DNA of 64,000 nucleotides from positions 124,001 through 188,000 of the forward strand of contig JAPLKI010000016.1 of the NCBI GenBank assembly GCA_026388155.1, in the 5' to 3' direction. Positions within the stretch are counted from its first letter, which is position 1. Every line of letters begins with the position of its first letter. This stretch comes from Elusimicrobiota bacterium (GTDB taxonomy: Bacteria; Elusimicrobiota; Elusimicrobia; Elusimicrobiales; UBA9959). Shown here piece after piece: positions 39,290 to 47,898 of the stretch. The position numbers and the translations under genes are program-made. The notes below the pieces were generated by a model that was given only the letters and a program-made list of their open reading frames with translations, did not search any database and was not told the origin of the DNA.

Positions 39290-41656
39290 ATGGACGCAAG
39301 CTCAACAGATGCCGTTTCATATCCCTCCCTGATCCCTACCATCGCCATACGGGATGTGGTGATGTTTCCCCATATGGCCCTGCCGCTTTCTGTGGACAGG
39401 CCGAAATCGGTGGGAGCCGTGGAAGCCGCCATCAGGGAAAGCAAATTTATACTTTCCCTCGCGCAGAAAAAACCCCAGATAAACGACCCGGCGCCGGAAG
39501 ACCTTTACGCCTACGGGGTGGTGAGCGCGGTGGCGCAGTCGCTTAAAATGCCCGACGGTACCATGCGGGTTTTTCTTGAGGGTAAAAAGCGCGCCCGCGT
39601 AAAAAGCCTTGTAACCGACAAAGAGAAGAACTGCCTGATGGCGGAAGTTGAATACGTTGAGGAGCCGGTAATAAAATCTCCGGAAATTACAGCCCTCATG
39701 CGCCACGCGGTGGAAATTTTTGAAACCTACGTCAAGCTCAGTACCCGTATAACGCTTGACTCCGTGGCCCTCCTGCAGCAGGTCGATGACCCCTCAAGGC
39801 TTGCCGATACCATCGCCTCCAATTCCGTTATTAATCTTGAGGATCGGCAGGCGGTGCTTGAAACCGAAGACCCCAAAGACCGCCTTGAAAAAATAATAAA
39901 GCTGCTGGCGAAGGAAACGGAAATCCTGGACATTGAACACAAGATCCATAGCCGCGTAAAAACCCAGATCGACAAGTCGCAGAAAGAATATTATCTTAAC
40001 GAGCAGCTGAAGGCCATACAGAAAGAACTGCATCAGAAAGACGACTTCTCCAGGGATCTGGACGAAATAAAGAAGAAGCTGAAAGCCGCCAAACTGCCGA
40101 AAGAAGCCGAGCACGCGGCGGAAAAAGAGCTTGACCGCCTTTCGCGGATGATGCCGTTTTCTCCCGAATCCACCGTTTCCCGCACCTACCTTGACTGGCT
40201 CGTGGACCTGCCCTGGTCCGTGGAAACGACAGATTCCCTGGACCTGGCGGCGGCAAAAAAAATACTGGACGAGGACCATTTCGGGCTGTCCAAACCCAAA
40301 GAGCGGGTGCTTGAATATCTGGCGGTTACCAAGCTTACGCAGAAACTCAAAGGCCCCATACTCTGTTTTGTGGGCCCTCCCGGAGTGGGCAAAACTTCCA
40401 TCGCCCGCTCCATCGCCCGCGCCATGGGGAGGAATTTCGTGCGCATGTCTTTGGGCGGCGTGCGCGACGAGGCGGAGATCCGCGGCCACCGCCGCACCTA
40501 TGTGGCTTCCATGCCGGGCCGCATCGTGCAGAGCATAAAAAAAGCGAAAAGCCGCAACCCTGTTTTTCTGATGGATGAAATCGACAAGATGGGCATGGAT
40601 TGGCGCGGCGACCCCGCCGCGGCGCTGCTTGAGGTGCTAGACCCCGAGCAGAACTCCGAGTTCCTGGATCATTTTCTGGATGTGCCGTTCGATCTTTCAA
40701 AGACGATGTTTATCGCCACGGCAAACACTCTGTGGGGCATACCCGTAAGCCTGCGCGACCGCATGGAAATAATTGAGTTCAGCGGCTATACCCACAACGA
40801 GAAAATAGAGATAGCCAATAAATTCCTGCTCCCGAAGCAGACGAAGGAACACGGCCTGAAGGAAAATTCGCTGAAGCTTTCAGACAAAACCCTTGACGCC
40901 GTGATACGCGGCTATACCAGGGAGGCCGGCGTGCGCAGTCTTGAGCGGGAAATCGCCTCCATGTCGCGGCGCGCGGCCAGGAAAATCGTGGAGCAGAAAC
41001 TGACCCTGGTAAGCGTGACGCCGCAAAATCTGGGGGAATTTCTGGGCATCCCGAAATTCGTGCACGAGTCCCCCTCCCATAACGCCGTCGGCATCGCCAC
41101 GGGGCTGGCCTGGACGGAAAACGGGGGCGAGATACTAGCCGTCGAAGCCGTGGCCGTGCCGGGGAAGGGAAACCTTATCCTTACCGGGAAACTGGGCGAC
41201 ATCATGAAAGAATCGGCCCAGGCGGCTTTTTCATATGTGCGTTCAAAGGAGATGTCTCGCGATTCTTTCGTGGCTTCTCACAACTTTCATGTGCATATTC
41301 CGGAGGGCGCCATCCCCAAAGACGGACCTTCCGCGGGCATTACCATCGCTACCGCGCTCGCGAGCCTGCTGTCCGGCAGGGCGGTAAAACAGGCCCTGTC
41401 CATGACGGGCGAGGTCACTCTCAGCGGCCGGGTGCTTCCCATAGGCGGGCTGAAAGAAAAAGTAATAGCCTCTTTCAGGGATGAGATCTTCACTTTGCTT
41501 TTCCCGAAGGGAAACATGAAGGATTTGGAAGAAATACCGGAGGAGATCCGCGCTAAGATGAAGCTTATCCCCGTTTCTTCCATAGAAGAGGCTTTGGCGT
41601 TAGCGCTGGAACCGAAGATGACGCCGCGAAAGAAACAGGCCGGCGCCCGGCACTGA
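39290..41656 (+). CDS. lon: Lon protease
   Basis: ATP-dependent serine protease, 788 residues. N-terminal substrate-binding domain (about 15-205: PTIAIRDVVMFPHMALPL), AAA+ domain with Walker A GPPGVGKTS near residue 362 and Walker B VFLMDEIDKM, and a C-terminal protease domain with catalytic Ser681 in PKDGPSAGI and lysine in IGGLKEKVIA. The stop codon TGA belongs to the first word of hairpin E18. Full length and all catalytic residues intact. Confidence 0.96.
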   Translation: MDASSTDAVSYPSLIPTIAIRDVVMFPHMALPLSVDRPKSVGAVEAAIRESKFILSLAQKKPQINDPAPEDLYAYGVVSAVAQSLKMPDGTMRVFLEGKKRARVKSLVTDKEKNCLMAEVEYVEEPVIKSPEITALMRHAVEIFETYVKLSTRITLDSVALLQQVDDPSRLADTIASNSVINLEDRQAVLETEDPKDRLEKIIKLLAKETEILDIEHKIHSRVKTQIDKSQKEYYLNEQLKAIQKELHQKDDFSRDLDEIKKKLKAAKLPKEAEHAAEKELDRLSRMMPFSPESTVSRTYLDWLVDLPWSVETTDSLDLAAAKKILDEDHFGLSKPKERVLEYLAVTKLTQKLKGPILCFVGPPGVGKTSIARSIARAMGRNFVRMSLGGVRDEAEIRGHRRTYVASMPGRIVQSIKKAKSRNPVFLMDEIDKMGMDWRGDPAAALLEVLDPEQNSEFLDHFLDVPFDLSKTMFIATANTLWGIPVSLRDRMEIIEFSGYTHNEKIEIANKFLLPKQTKEHGLKENSLKLSDKTLDAVIRGYTREAGVRSLEREIASMSRRAARKIVEQKLTLVSVTPQNLGEFLGIPKFVHESPSHNAVGIATGLAWTENGGEILAVEAVAVPGKGNLILTGKLGDIMKESAQAAFSYVRSKEMSRDSFVASHNFHVHIPEGAIPKDGPSAGITIATALASLLSGRAVKQALSMTGEVTLSGRVLPIGGLKEKVIASFRDEIFTLLFPKGNMKDLEEIPEEIRAKMKLIPVSSIEEALALALEPKMTPRKKQAGARH

Positions 41657-41756
41657 AGTCTGAAGTTCCGGAAGAGCTGAAAGCGCTGAAGAGCTGAAGG
41701 AAAAAATTTACAGGCTTCTAAACTTCAGCGCTTCAGAACTTCAGTTCTTCAGCGCT
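41653..41756. repeat. intergenic hairpin E18 (CTGAAG type)
   Basis: CTGAAGTCTGAAGTTCCGG and GAAAGCGCTGAAGAGCTGAAGG pair with ACTTCAGCGCTTCAG and CTTCAGTTCTTCAGCGC. The centre is A/T-rich. The lon stop codon is inside the left arm. Confidence 0.75.
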
Positions 41757-41785
41757 GGTACACTGCCATCAAAAAAAGGCTGATA

Positions 41786-43555
41786 ATGAAGAGAATATTT
41801 TTTGCATTCCTTTTCTGTCTTCCTGTGTTTCCTGTTTCTGCTTACGAAGACAGGATGCCCACGGAGGAAATACAGGGAGCGGTTGAAACAACGAAACTGA
41901 ATGAGGTCTTTGAACAGTATTTGGCTACCATACAGATGTTTGACCCGGAGCGGGCTACCAGCCTGGGCCTGCACGGGTCGGACTTTACCCTGACCCAGCG
42001 CACTCAGGAGCGCCATGATAAAGAACTGGTGGCTTTCGGTAAACTCCGCGATAAACTCCGCGAAATAAAAAAAGATTCCATGTATCCCGCAGCGCGTGTC
42101 GACTATAACCTGCTTGACCGGATGCTTGAGGTGGATATTTACGAGGGTGAAAACCTTGGCGTTATGAAGCTCAGGCCACAGTCTTATCTGGAGCCGCTTT
42201 TTTCAGTTTATTCGATGATGGGGAAGGACTTTGACGCCTATAACACCAGAGCGGCAAACGCCATTTCGCGCCTGAAGCAGTTTCCGCTTATTCTTGAACA
42301 GGCTCAGCGGAACCTGTCACGTCCGCCTAAAATATGGACGGAACACGCAATAAAGGAAACCGAGGTTTCAATCGCCGGCATTTCAGATTTTATGCCCATT
42401 TTCCGCGGTTACACGCGTTACGACCCGGTTTTAAAAGCGCAGGTGGATGACACGCTGGAAAAGGTGAAAACCGCGCTTGAACGCTACCGCGACTTCCTGC
42501 AAAAAGACATACTGCCGGTTTCCGACGGGGATTTCCGGGCCGGCGACCTCACCTACGGTTTTTATCTTGAGCGCTGGTACGCGCTGGATACTACCGCCAG
42601 CTCGGCTTACCGCTATGCGAAAGGGGCTTTCAAACAGTCCATGAAAGACCTGGAGAAAGAGGCGGAAAATATCGACTCAATTCTCGCCCATGAAAAAGGC
42701 TGGAAAGGGGTGCTTGAAAAACTGCCGAAAGACCACCCGCCCGAGGATGCGGTCCTTAAGGTCTTTCAGGATGAAATGGACCGGGCCTATCAGCACTTTG
42801 ACGAATACAAGGTTGTGGCATTCCCCAAGCAGCGTTTGCTCATAGAGCGCATGCCGGCATTTGCCGCTTCTGTTTTCCCTTATGTGTACTACAGCGGGCC
42901 GTTTTCTCTTGACAGCAGCAGAGTGTCCGAGCTTTTTGTGTCTCTCCCCCCGGAAAAGCTTTCCGAGCCGGCCAGGGAGAAGATCCTTCAGGACGGATTC
43001 AATTATGCCCAGATGGAGCTTCTCAGCGCCTACGCCATAATGCCGGGACTCCATCTTCTCAGCTTTGAGGCGAACTCCAATCCTTCGCGGATACGCAAAA
43101 TTTCCAGCCAGCCCATGACGGAAAACGGATGGGCCTGTTACGCCGAGCTTCTGGCGGACGAGATGGGGTATTACTCATCTTACTGGTCGCACTTCCTGCG
43201 GGTTTATGTGCGAGCGTTAAGAGCCGCGCGGGCCTACTGCGACGCCTCCCTTCACCTTAAAAAAATGACCGAGACCGAGGCGATTGATTTTTTTAAAGAT
43301 AAACTTTATTTTTCCGACGCCCAGGCGCGCGGCGAGGTTCTGCGGATTTCGCTTTCGCCCACGCAGGCGCTGAGTTTTGTGATGGGCATGGACAGGATCC
43401 TCAAAATGCGCAAGTATTATCAGCGCACGGAACAGAAATATTTTGACCTGAGGAAATTCCATACCGCCTTTCTGAAAGAGGGCGAAATCCCCATTGACGA
43501 CCTGGAAGCGGAACTGAGACGGCAGAAAAGCGACGAGGATAACCCTGTAAAATGA
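41786..43555 (+). CDS. DUF885 family secreted protein, zinc motif degenerate
   Basis: 589 residues with signal peptide MKRIFFAFLFCLPVFPVSA. The body matches DUF885, a helical family distantly related to M32-type metallopeptidases. In active members an HExxPGHH zinc motif is followed by EGWALY. Here the corresponding stretch reads AYAIMPGLHLLS, and later ENGWACYAELLADEMG, so the first histidine/glutamate pair is lost. It is probably a non-catalytic member, unless the metal site is rebuilt. Periplasmic or outer-membrane location expected. Confidence 0.8.
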   Translation: MKRIFFAFLFCLPVFPVSAYEDRMPTEEIQGAVETTKLNEVFEQYLATIQMFDPERATSLGLHGSDFTLTQRTQERHDKELVAFGKLRDKLREIKKDSMYPAARVDYNLLDRMLEVDIYEGENLGVMKLRPQSYLEPLFSVYSMMGKDFDAYNTRAANAISRLKQFPLILEQAQRNLSRPPKIWTEHAIKETEVSIAGISDFMPIFRGYTRYDPVLKAQVDDTLEKVKTALERYRDFLQKDILPVSDGDFRAGDLTYGFYLERWYALDTTASSAYRYAKGAFKQSMKDLEKEAENIDSILAHEKGWKGVLEKLPKDHPPEDAVLKVFQDEMDRAYQHFDEYKVVAFPKQRLLIERMPAFAASVFPYVYYSGPFSLDSSRVSELFVSLPPEKLSEPAREKILQDGFNYAQMELLSAYAIMPGLHLLSFEANSNPSRIRKISSQPMTENGWACYAELLADEMGYYSSYWSHFLRVYVRALRAARAYCDASLHLKKMTETEAIDFFKDKLYFSDAQARGEVLRISLSPTQALSFVMGMDRILKMRKYYQRTEQKYFDLRKFHTAFLKEGEIPIDDLEAELRRQKSDEDNPVK

Positions 43556-43562
43556 GCGCACT

Positions 43563-43695
43563 GCAGTGGATAGGGGCTAGAGGTTAGGGGATAGGGGTTG
43601 AAAGATCCGGAAAAAGAGCGAATTTATGAATAGTCTAAAAAACATTCTCAGGTCTGTTTTTTACTCTACCCTGTCCCCTAGCCCCTATCCTCTGA
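43563..43695. repeat. intergenic hairpin E19 (GATAGGGGCTAG type)
   Basis: GGATAGGGGCTAGAGGTTAGG on the left pairs with CCCTGTCCCCTAGCCCC on the right, with a 70-base spacer. The spacer's GAATTTATGAATAGTC resembles the spacer of E20. Confidence 0.7.
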
Positions 43696-43705
43696 TGGTG
43701 GTCGT

Positions 43706-44443
43706 ATGAACCGCGGGATAGTTTCTTTTGACGGCGTAGGTAAAATTTACCGTCTTCGCAGGTTCGGCCGCACACCACAAGTGACCGCCTTGACCGATTT
43801 TACCCTTGATATTTCCAAGGGCGAGATATTGGGGCTGCTGGGCTTGAACGGGGCGGGCAAGACTACCGTCATGAAACTGCTCACCGGCCTGCTTTTCCCC
43901 ACCACCGGCATGGTTTCCGTTTTCGGGCTGGACCCGCGCGAGCCGCAAGCAAAGAACGCCATAGGTTTTCTCCCCGAACTTCCCTATTTTTCCCCGCATG
44001 TCACGCCGTCCGCCGCTTTGCGCTATTACGGCAGGCTTTCGGGGATGTCCCCCTCGGCGCTTGAGGCCGCGCTGCCCGCTGTGATAGAAAAAGTGGGGCT
44101 TACCCCCCACACTGCCAAAAAAATCTCGGAATTCTCTAAAGGGATGCTGCAGCGCCTGGGGCTTGCCCAGGCGGTGCTGCACTCGCCCGAGTTGTTGGTT
44201 CTTGATGAGCCGGTAAGCGGGCTTGATCCGCTGGCCATTCACGATATGCGCGCCCTGATTTCCGGCCTGCAGGCCGAAGGCAAGACAATATTTCTCTCTT
44301 CGCACAGCATTTCCGAACTTGAAAAAATATGCGACCGGGTGATTATTATGGTGTGCGGACGGCAGGCGCGCGCGGTTCTGAGGCAGGAGTGGGAAACGGC
44401 CCCTGGCGGCCTTGAAGCCCTGTTTGTGGAGGCGGTAAAATAA
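43706..44443 (+). CDS. ABC transporter ATP-binding protein
   Basis: 245-residue ATPase of the CcmA/NatA-like exporter class. Walker A GLNGAGKTT, signature EFSKGMLQRLG (usually LSGGQ; the FSKGMxQR form is common in this class), Walker B LLVLDEPVSGLDP and the switch histidine in FLSSHSISEL. Works with the adjacent permease, perhaps exporting a lipid or small molecule; substrate unknown. Hairpin E20 separates it from the permease. Confidence 0.9.
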   Translation: MNRGIVSFDGVGKIYRLRRFGRTPQVTALTDFTLDISKGEILGLLGLNGAGKTTVMKLLTGLLFPTTGMVSVFGLDPREPQAKNAIGFLPELPYFSPHVTPSAALRYYGRLSGMSPSALEAALPAVIEKVGLTPHTAKKISEFSKGMLQRLGLAQAVLHSPELLVLDEPVSGLDPLAIHDMRALISGLQAEGKTIFLSSHSISELEKICDRVIIMVCGRQARAVLRQEWETAPGGLEALFVEAVK

Positions 44444-44445
44444 CG

Positions 44446-44632
44446 GCAGCGAATAGAGATTGGCGAATAGCGAACAGGGAAGGAGTTCCTGAAAAAAACT
44501 CTCTCAGTTGTCATTCCCGCATGTTGCAGGCGGGAATCCACTTGGAAAATTTATGAACCCCCTGAAAAATGTTTCCGAATCTGTTTCTTCTCCCCGCCCA
44601 TTCGCTGTTCGCTATTCGCTATCCCCTGATTT
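44446..44632. repeat. intergenic hairpin E20 with nested ATTCCCGC palindrome
   Basis: GGCGAATAGCGAACAGGG pairs with the right arm CCCATTCGCTGTTCGCTATTCG. The core is GGGAAGGAGTTCCTG. Nested at 44510-44541 is another palindrome, TCATTCCCGC...GCGGGAATCCA, of the widespread ATTCCCNxGGGAAT (dRS3-like) type. Part of the right arm is within the reading frame of the permease. Confidence 0.75.
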
Positions 44633-45386
44633 TTTTTATACCGCGCGTTCCGTGGCGGCTGAAACTTTCAGGGAAAGCGTTAAAAACCGCTTCTTCACTA
44701 TCTTTGTGATTTTTGCCGTCTGCGCTATTTACGCCTCGCTGCTTGCCGGCGTGATGGCGATGGACGAGGAAGCCAGAGTGCTATCCGACCTGGGCCTGGG
44801 TTTGATGGAACTGATGACGCTCGCTTACGCGCTTTTTCACGCGGCCATGGCAATACCCCGCGAGGTGGAAACTAAAACCATTTACCTTGTTTTCTCAAGG
44901 CCGGTTTCAAAGCCCGCCTACCTGTTTGGCAAAGCGGCCGGCCTTTACCTGCTCAGCGCTTTCATGCTGTCAGTGATGGCCGCTATACACTTAAGCCTGC
45001 TGGCCCTGCGCGGTTTTCCGCCGGGGCCGGCGTATTTCCAGATACTCGCGTGCGTCTGGCTGAAGATAGTCATCATAACCTCGCTGGCGCTTTTCATTTC
45101 GCTTTTTTCAACCTCGCCGGTATCCACCATGGTTATTTCAGGCATAATCTGGACGCTCGGGCACTTCACGCCCGAGGCCAGGTTTCTTATTGAAAAAACC
45201 GGCGGTTTTTCCGGCCGCTTACTTAAAGGGGCGGCTTGGCTGATCCCTGATTTGCAGCTTTATAACCTGCGGGACGCGCCTTTGGCCGCCGCTCCCGGCG
45301 CCTGGTTTCAGATTTCTTACGCCGCGCTCTGGGCGCTTGCCGCTTACGGGGCGGCGGTCCTGCTTTTCAGAAAGAAAGAGTTTTAG
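44552..45386 (+). CDS. ABC-type transporter permease
   Basis: Membrane subunit of the ABC-2 type, ~277 residues with six predicted helices (for example FFTIFVIFAVCAIYASLLAG, ILACVWLKIVIITSLALFIS). The start is uncertain. ATG 44552 makes the first ~30 residues (PRPFAVRYSLSPDFF) the translation of hairpin E20's right arm; a GTG near 44652 (VAAETFRESV) would exclude it. Pairs with the ATPase upstream. A TPR protein gene follows after 14 bases. Confidence 0.82.
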
Positions 45387-45400
45387 GGGCACGGTTCTTT

Positions 45401-46174
45401 ATGAGAAAGTTTTTTTATGCGGCAGCCGCGCTTGGTTTTGCGGGGCTGTTGTTTTTTTATTCACTCGTACGCCCGGCTCCGGCGTTCCCGCCTCCTTCCG
45501 CTTTGCGCGAGGTAAGGCATAGCGCGCTTGAGGATATGCTGGCGCTCAGTCTGGGCGCGCGCAGGCTGTTTGCGGATCTGTGGTTTATAAGGCTGATGCA
45601 GTATTACGGCTCCCATGAACCCTGTCCCGGCGGCGAAGAACCCGACGAGGATGGGGAATGTCCCGGCGGCCCTCGTTTCGGCGAAGGCAAATACCCCGAG
45701 TTCTTGTCTCTCTCCCGCCACATAGCGGCCCTGGACCCCTATTTCAAAAACGCCGTGCTTTACTCAGCGGGCTCGCTGGCATTCAACATGAACCGCCCAA
45801 AGGAGGCGGAGAATATTTTAAACTACGCGCTTGCAAACACGCCGCGCGACTGGAAGTTCCTAACTATGCTTACCGCTATTGGTTACAGCAAGTCCGCTGA
45901 GCCCGCGAAAGTGGCACAAATCATCGCCCCGCTGGTGCGCGAGCACGACTGCCCGGTAATGCTGAAACAGCTGGCCGCTTTTCTGAACAAGAAGGCCGGC
46001 AATTACGCCGCGGCCGCCGCTTTATATACCGATATGCTTCAAACCTCAAAAGACCCGTTCTACACGTCTAACGCAAAAAAAGAGCTGAAAAAACTGGCTC
46101 TGCTGCGGATCGCTCCCGGCACAACACCCGCTGTGGAGCCGAAAGAGCGCCTTACAAACCGGCCTGCAAAATGA
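45401..46174 (+). CDS. membrane-anchored TPR-like protein
   Basis: 257 residues: an N-terminal hydrophobic anchor or signal (FFYAAAALGFAGLLFFYSL), a Pro-rich linker, a segment with Cys/Glu/Asp-rich EPCPGGEEPDEDGECPGG, then TPR-like helices (about 110-235, KNAVLYSAGSLAFNMNRPKE and NYAAAAALYTDMLQT). Function unknown. It lies in the ABC exporter/glycosyltransferase run, its stop overlapping the next start by 4 bases, so it may belong to an envelope-assembly operon. Confidence 0.72.
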   Translation: MRKFFYAAAALGFAGLLFFYSLVRPAPAFPPPSALREVRHSALEDMLALSLGARRLFADLWFIRLMQYYGSHEPCPGGEEPDEDGECPGGPRFGEGKYPEFLSLSRHIAALDPYFKNAVLYSAGSLAFNMNRPKEAENILNYALANTPRDWKFLTMLTAIGYSKSAEPAKVAQIIAPLVREHDCPVMLKQLAAFLNKKAGNYAAAAALYTDMLQTSKDPFYTSNAKKELKKLALLRIAPGTTPAVEPKERLTNRPAK

Positions 46175-47211
46175 ACATTCTTAATATTTGCGACTCTGAC
46201 GAGTTTGACATAGTGGCTTACCAGGCCCTGTATACGGCGGTTTATTTCAAAAAAATAGGCCATAACGCGGTGGTAATGTGCCCTAAAAGTTCCAAGCTTT
46301 ATTCCGAATGCCTGAGACATCATCTTGCGGCGGTGCCGCTTACCTTTTCGGCCAGACTGGGTTTTTTTGAGGGGAAGGGCTATGACATAACTCATTTTTA
46401 TAATCCGGCTTCTCTCACGGCGCTTCTCTTAAAAAAGGCAGTGGCATCCTCCAAAGTATTCATTACCCAATTGAAACTCGGCAATCAGGGGACTTTTGCA
46501 AAACTGGCCGGTTTTGAACCTTATGTGGACAAATTCGTGGCCGCGTCTAATTCAGCGAAGGAGGATTTTCTGCGCGCCGGAATCGACCAGCGCAAAGTTT
46601 TCATGGTGCCGCCGGCCATCAAGATCGGGCGCTGGGAAAGCGCCATGCTCATAAAACCGGCCATGTTTCTCAAACGCCCCTACAAAGTGGGCACCGTAAG
46701 CATGGACCCGACGCTTAAAGAGCAGGAGCTTTTTTTGAAAGTGGCTATTAAGGTGCTGACTAAACTGCCGGATACAAATTTCATGATAGTAGGCATTAAA
46801 GACGAGCGGATCCGCGAGATGGCGCGTTCGCTTGGCGTCAGCCACAAGGTGGATATACTCTGGGCGCGCAACGATATTCCGGAAATAATGGCCATGCTGC
46901 ATATTTTTGTTAAAACCAGCTGGCGCGACGGCCTGTCAATGTCGCTTATTGAGGCTCAGGCTTCGGGAGTGGCCTGCGTTCTGCCGCGTCTAAGGGGCCT
47001 TAGTGACTTTACTCTGCATGAGCACAATGGTCTGCTGGTTGAGCCGCGCAGCGTAGAATCCTACTCCGATGCGATAGAAACTCTCATCTTAAATCCGCCG
47101 GCCTGCCACAAAATGTCAAGAATAGCTTTTGACTATATAAGCGACAATATGTCGCTTCCGGTTGTCGGCAACCTTCTGCTGCGTCTTTATGAGGAAGCGC
47201 TGGAAGTGTGA
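46171..47211 (+). CDS. family 4 glycosyltransferase-like protein
   Basis: 346 residues with a GT-B fold: N-terminal half MNILNICDSDEFDIVAYQAL and C-terminal half with ILWARNDIPEIMAMLHIFVK and the donor-site motif TSWRDGLSMSLIEAQASGVA, including the second glutamate of the E-x7-E motif (first replaced by D). Start overlaps the TPR gene stop (ATGA). Sugar and acceptor unknown. Confidence 0.84.
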   Translation: MNILNICDSDEFDIVAYQALYTAVYFKKIGHNAVVMCPKSSKLYSECLRHHLAAVPLTFSARLGFFEGKGYDITHFYNPASLTALLLKKAVASSKVFITQLKLGNQGTFAKLAGFEPYVDKFVAASNSAKEDFLRAGIDQRKVFMVPPAIKIGRWESAMLIKPAMFLKRPYKVGTVSMDPTLKEQELFLKVAIKVLTKLPDTNFMIVGIKDERIREMARSLGVSHKVDILWARNDIPEIMAMLHIFVKTSWRDGLSMSLIEAQASGVACVLPRLRGLSDFTLHEHNGLLVEPRSVESYSDAIETLILNPPACHKMSRIAFDYISDNMSLPVVGNLLLRLYEEALEV

Positions 47212-47213
47212 AA

Positions 47214-47294
47214 GCGGCAGGGATTAGGGGCTAGGGTAGAGGGGTTTAGGGAAGGTACTCCTACCCTCACCCCTAGCCGCTAGCCTCTGTTGTT
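47214..47294. repeat. intergenic hairpin E21 at a convergent junction
   Basis: GGGATTAGGGGCTAGGGTAGAGG on the left pairs with CACCCCTAGCCGCTAGCCTC on the right around AGGGAAGGTACTCCTACCC. It fills the gap between two convergent genes. Confidence 0.78.
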
Positions 47295-47295
47295 A

Positions 47296-47691
47296 TTAGA
47301 ACTCGCTCCAGGCCCGGCCTTTTTCATCGGCGTGGGAGCAGTCTATGAATACCAGGCCAAAATCGGGGCTTTTGGGGTCGTTCACGTAAGCCCAGGAACC
47401 GGAGTCGGTTATTTTGTAATAGGGGACGTTCTTTACAGTGGAGGATTTAAAGTGGCGCTTCAGCTTAAGATCGGGCACCGCTTCAAGATTCCCATTCACC
47501 GCAACGTCAGAAAAATGCACGGGCAGGCGGCCTTTGTCCAGGCGGTAAAGCTCAAGCGAAATTCGCAGGGCTGCAAGCTTACGGATGACTTCGGCGGCGT
47601 TCATGGAGTGAAAGTAATTGAAAACCCGAGATACCCCCGCCAACGCTATCGCGATCGCCAGAATATATTTAACAATCACCCTTTTTTTCAT
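47296..47691 (-). CDS. GspG/pseudopilin-like protein
   Basis: 131 residues: a basic N-terminus and hydrophobic helix (VIVKYILAIAIALAGVSRVF), then an amphipathic helix with LAALRISLELYRLDKGRLPV and a C-terminal GspG-like end (GSWAYVNDP...FIDCSHADEKGRAWSEF). The classical prepilin peptidase site (G|F-x4-E) is not visible, so it may be an atypical or unprocessed pseudopilin. No other pilus or type II secretion genes lie nearby. Confidence 0.72.
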   Translation of the reverse strand: MKKRVIVKYILAIAIALAGVSRVFNYFHSMNAAEVIRKLAALRISLELYRLDKGRLPVHFSDVAVNGNLEAVPDLKLKRHFKSSTVKNVPYYKITDSGSWAYVNDPKSPDFGLVFIDCSHADEKGRAWSEF

Positions 47692-47898
47692 GATGTAAAT
47701 TCAGTATATCAAAAAAACGCATGCCGTATTATTTTGTAAAATAAAGACGAGATTACAGCGATTAAGATAGATAGCGGTGATAAGACATAAAATGCCGGAA
47801 TCGTCCGTTTGTTATTGCCGTAGTTACTCATTATATTGCGGTACTCGTTGTGCTTCATCGCTGTAAGCTCTTTATAAGTATGCTTCCGAGGAAAAAAC

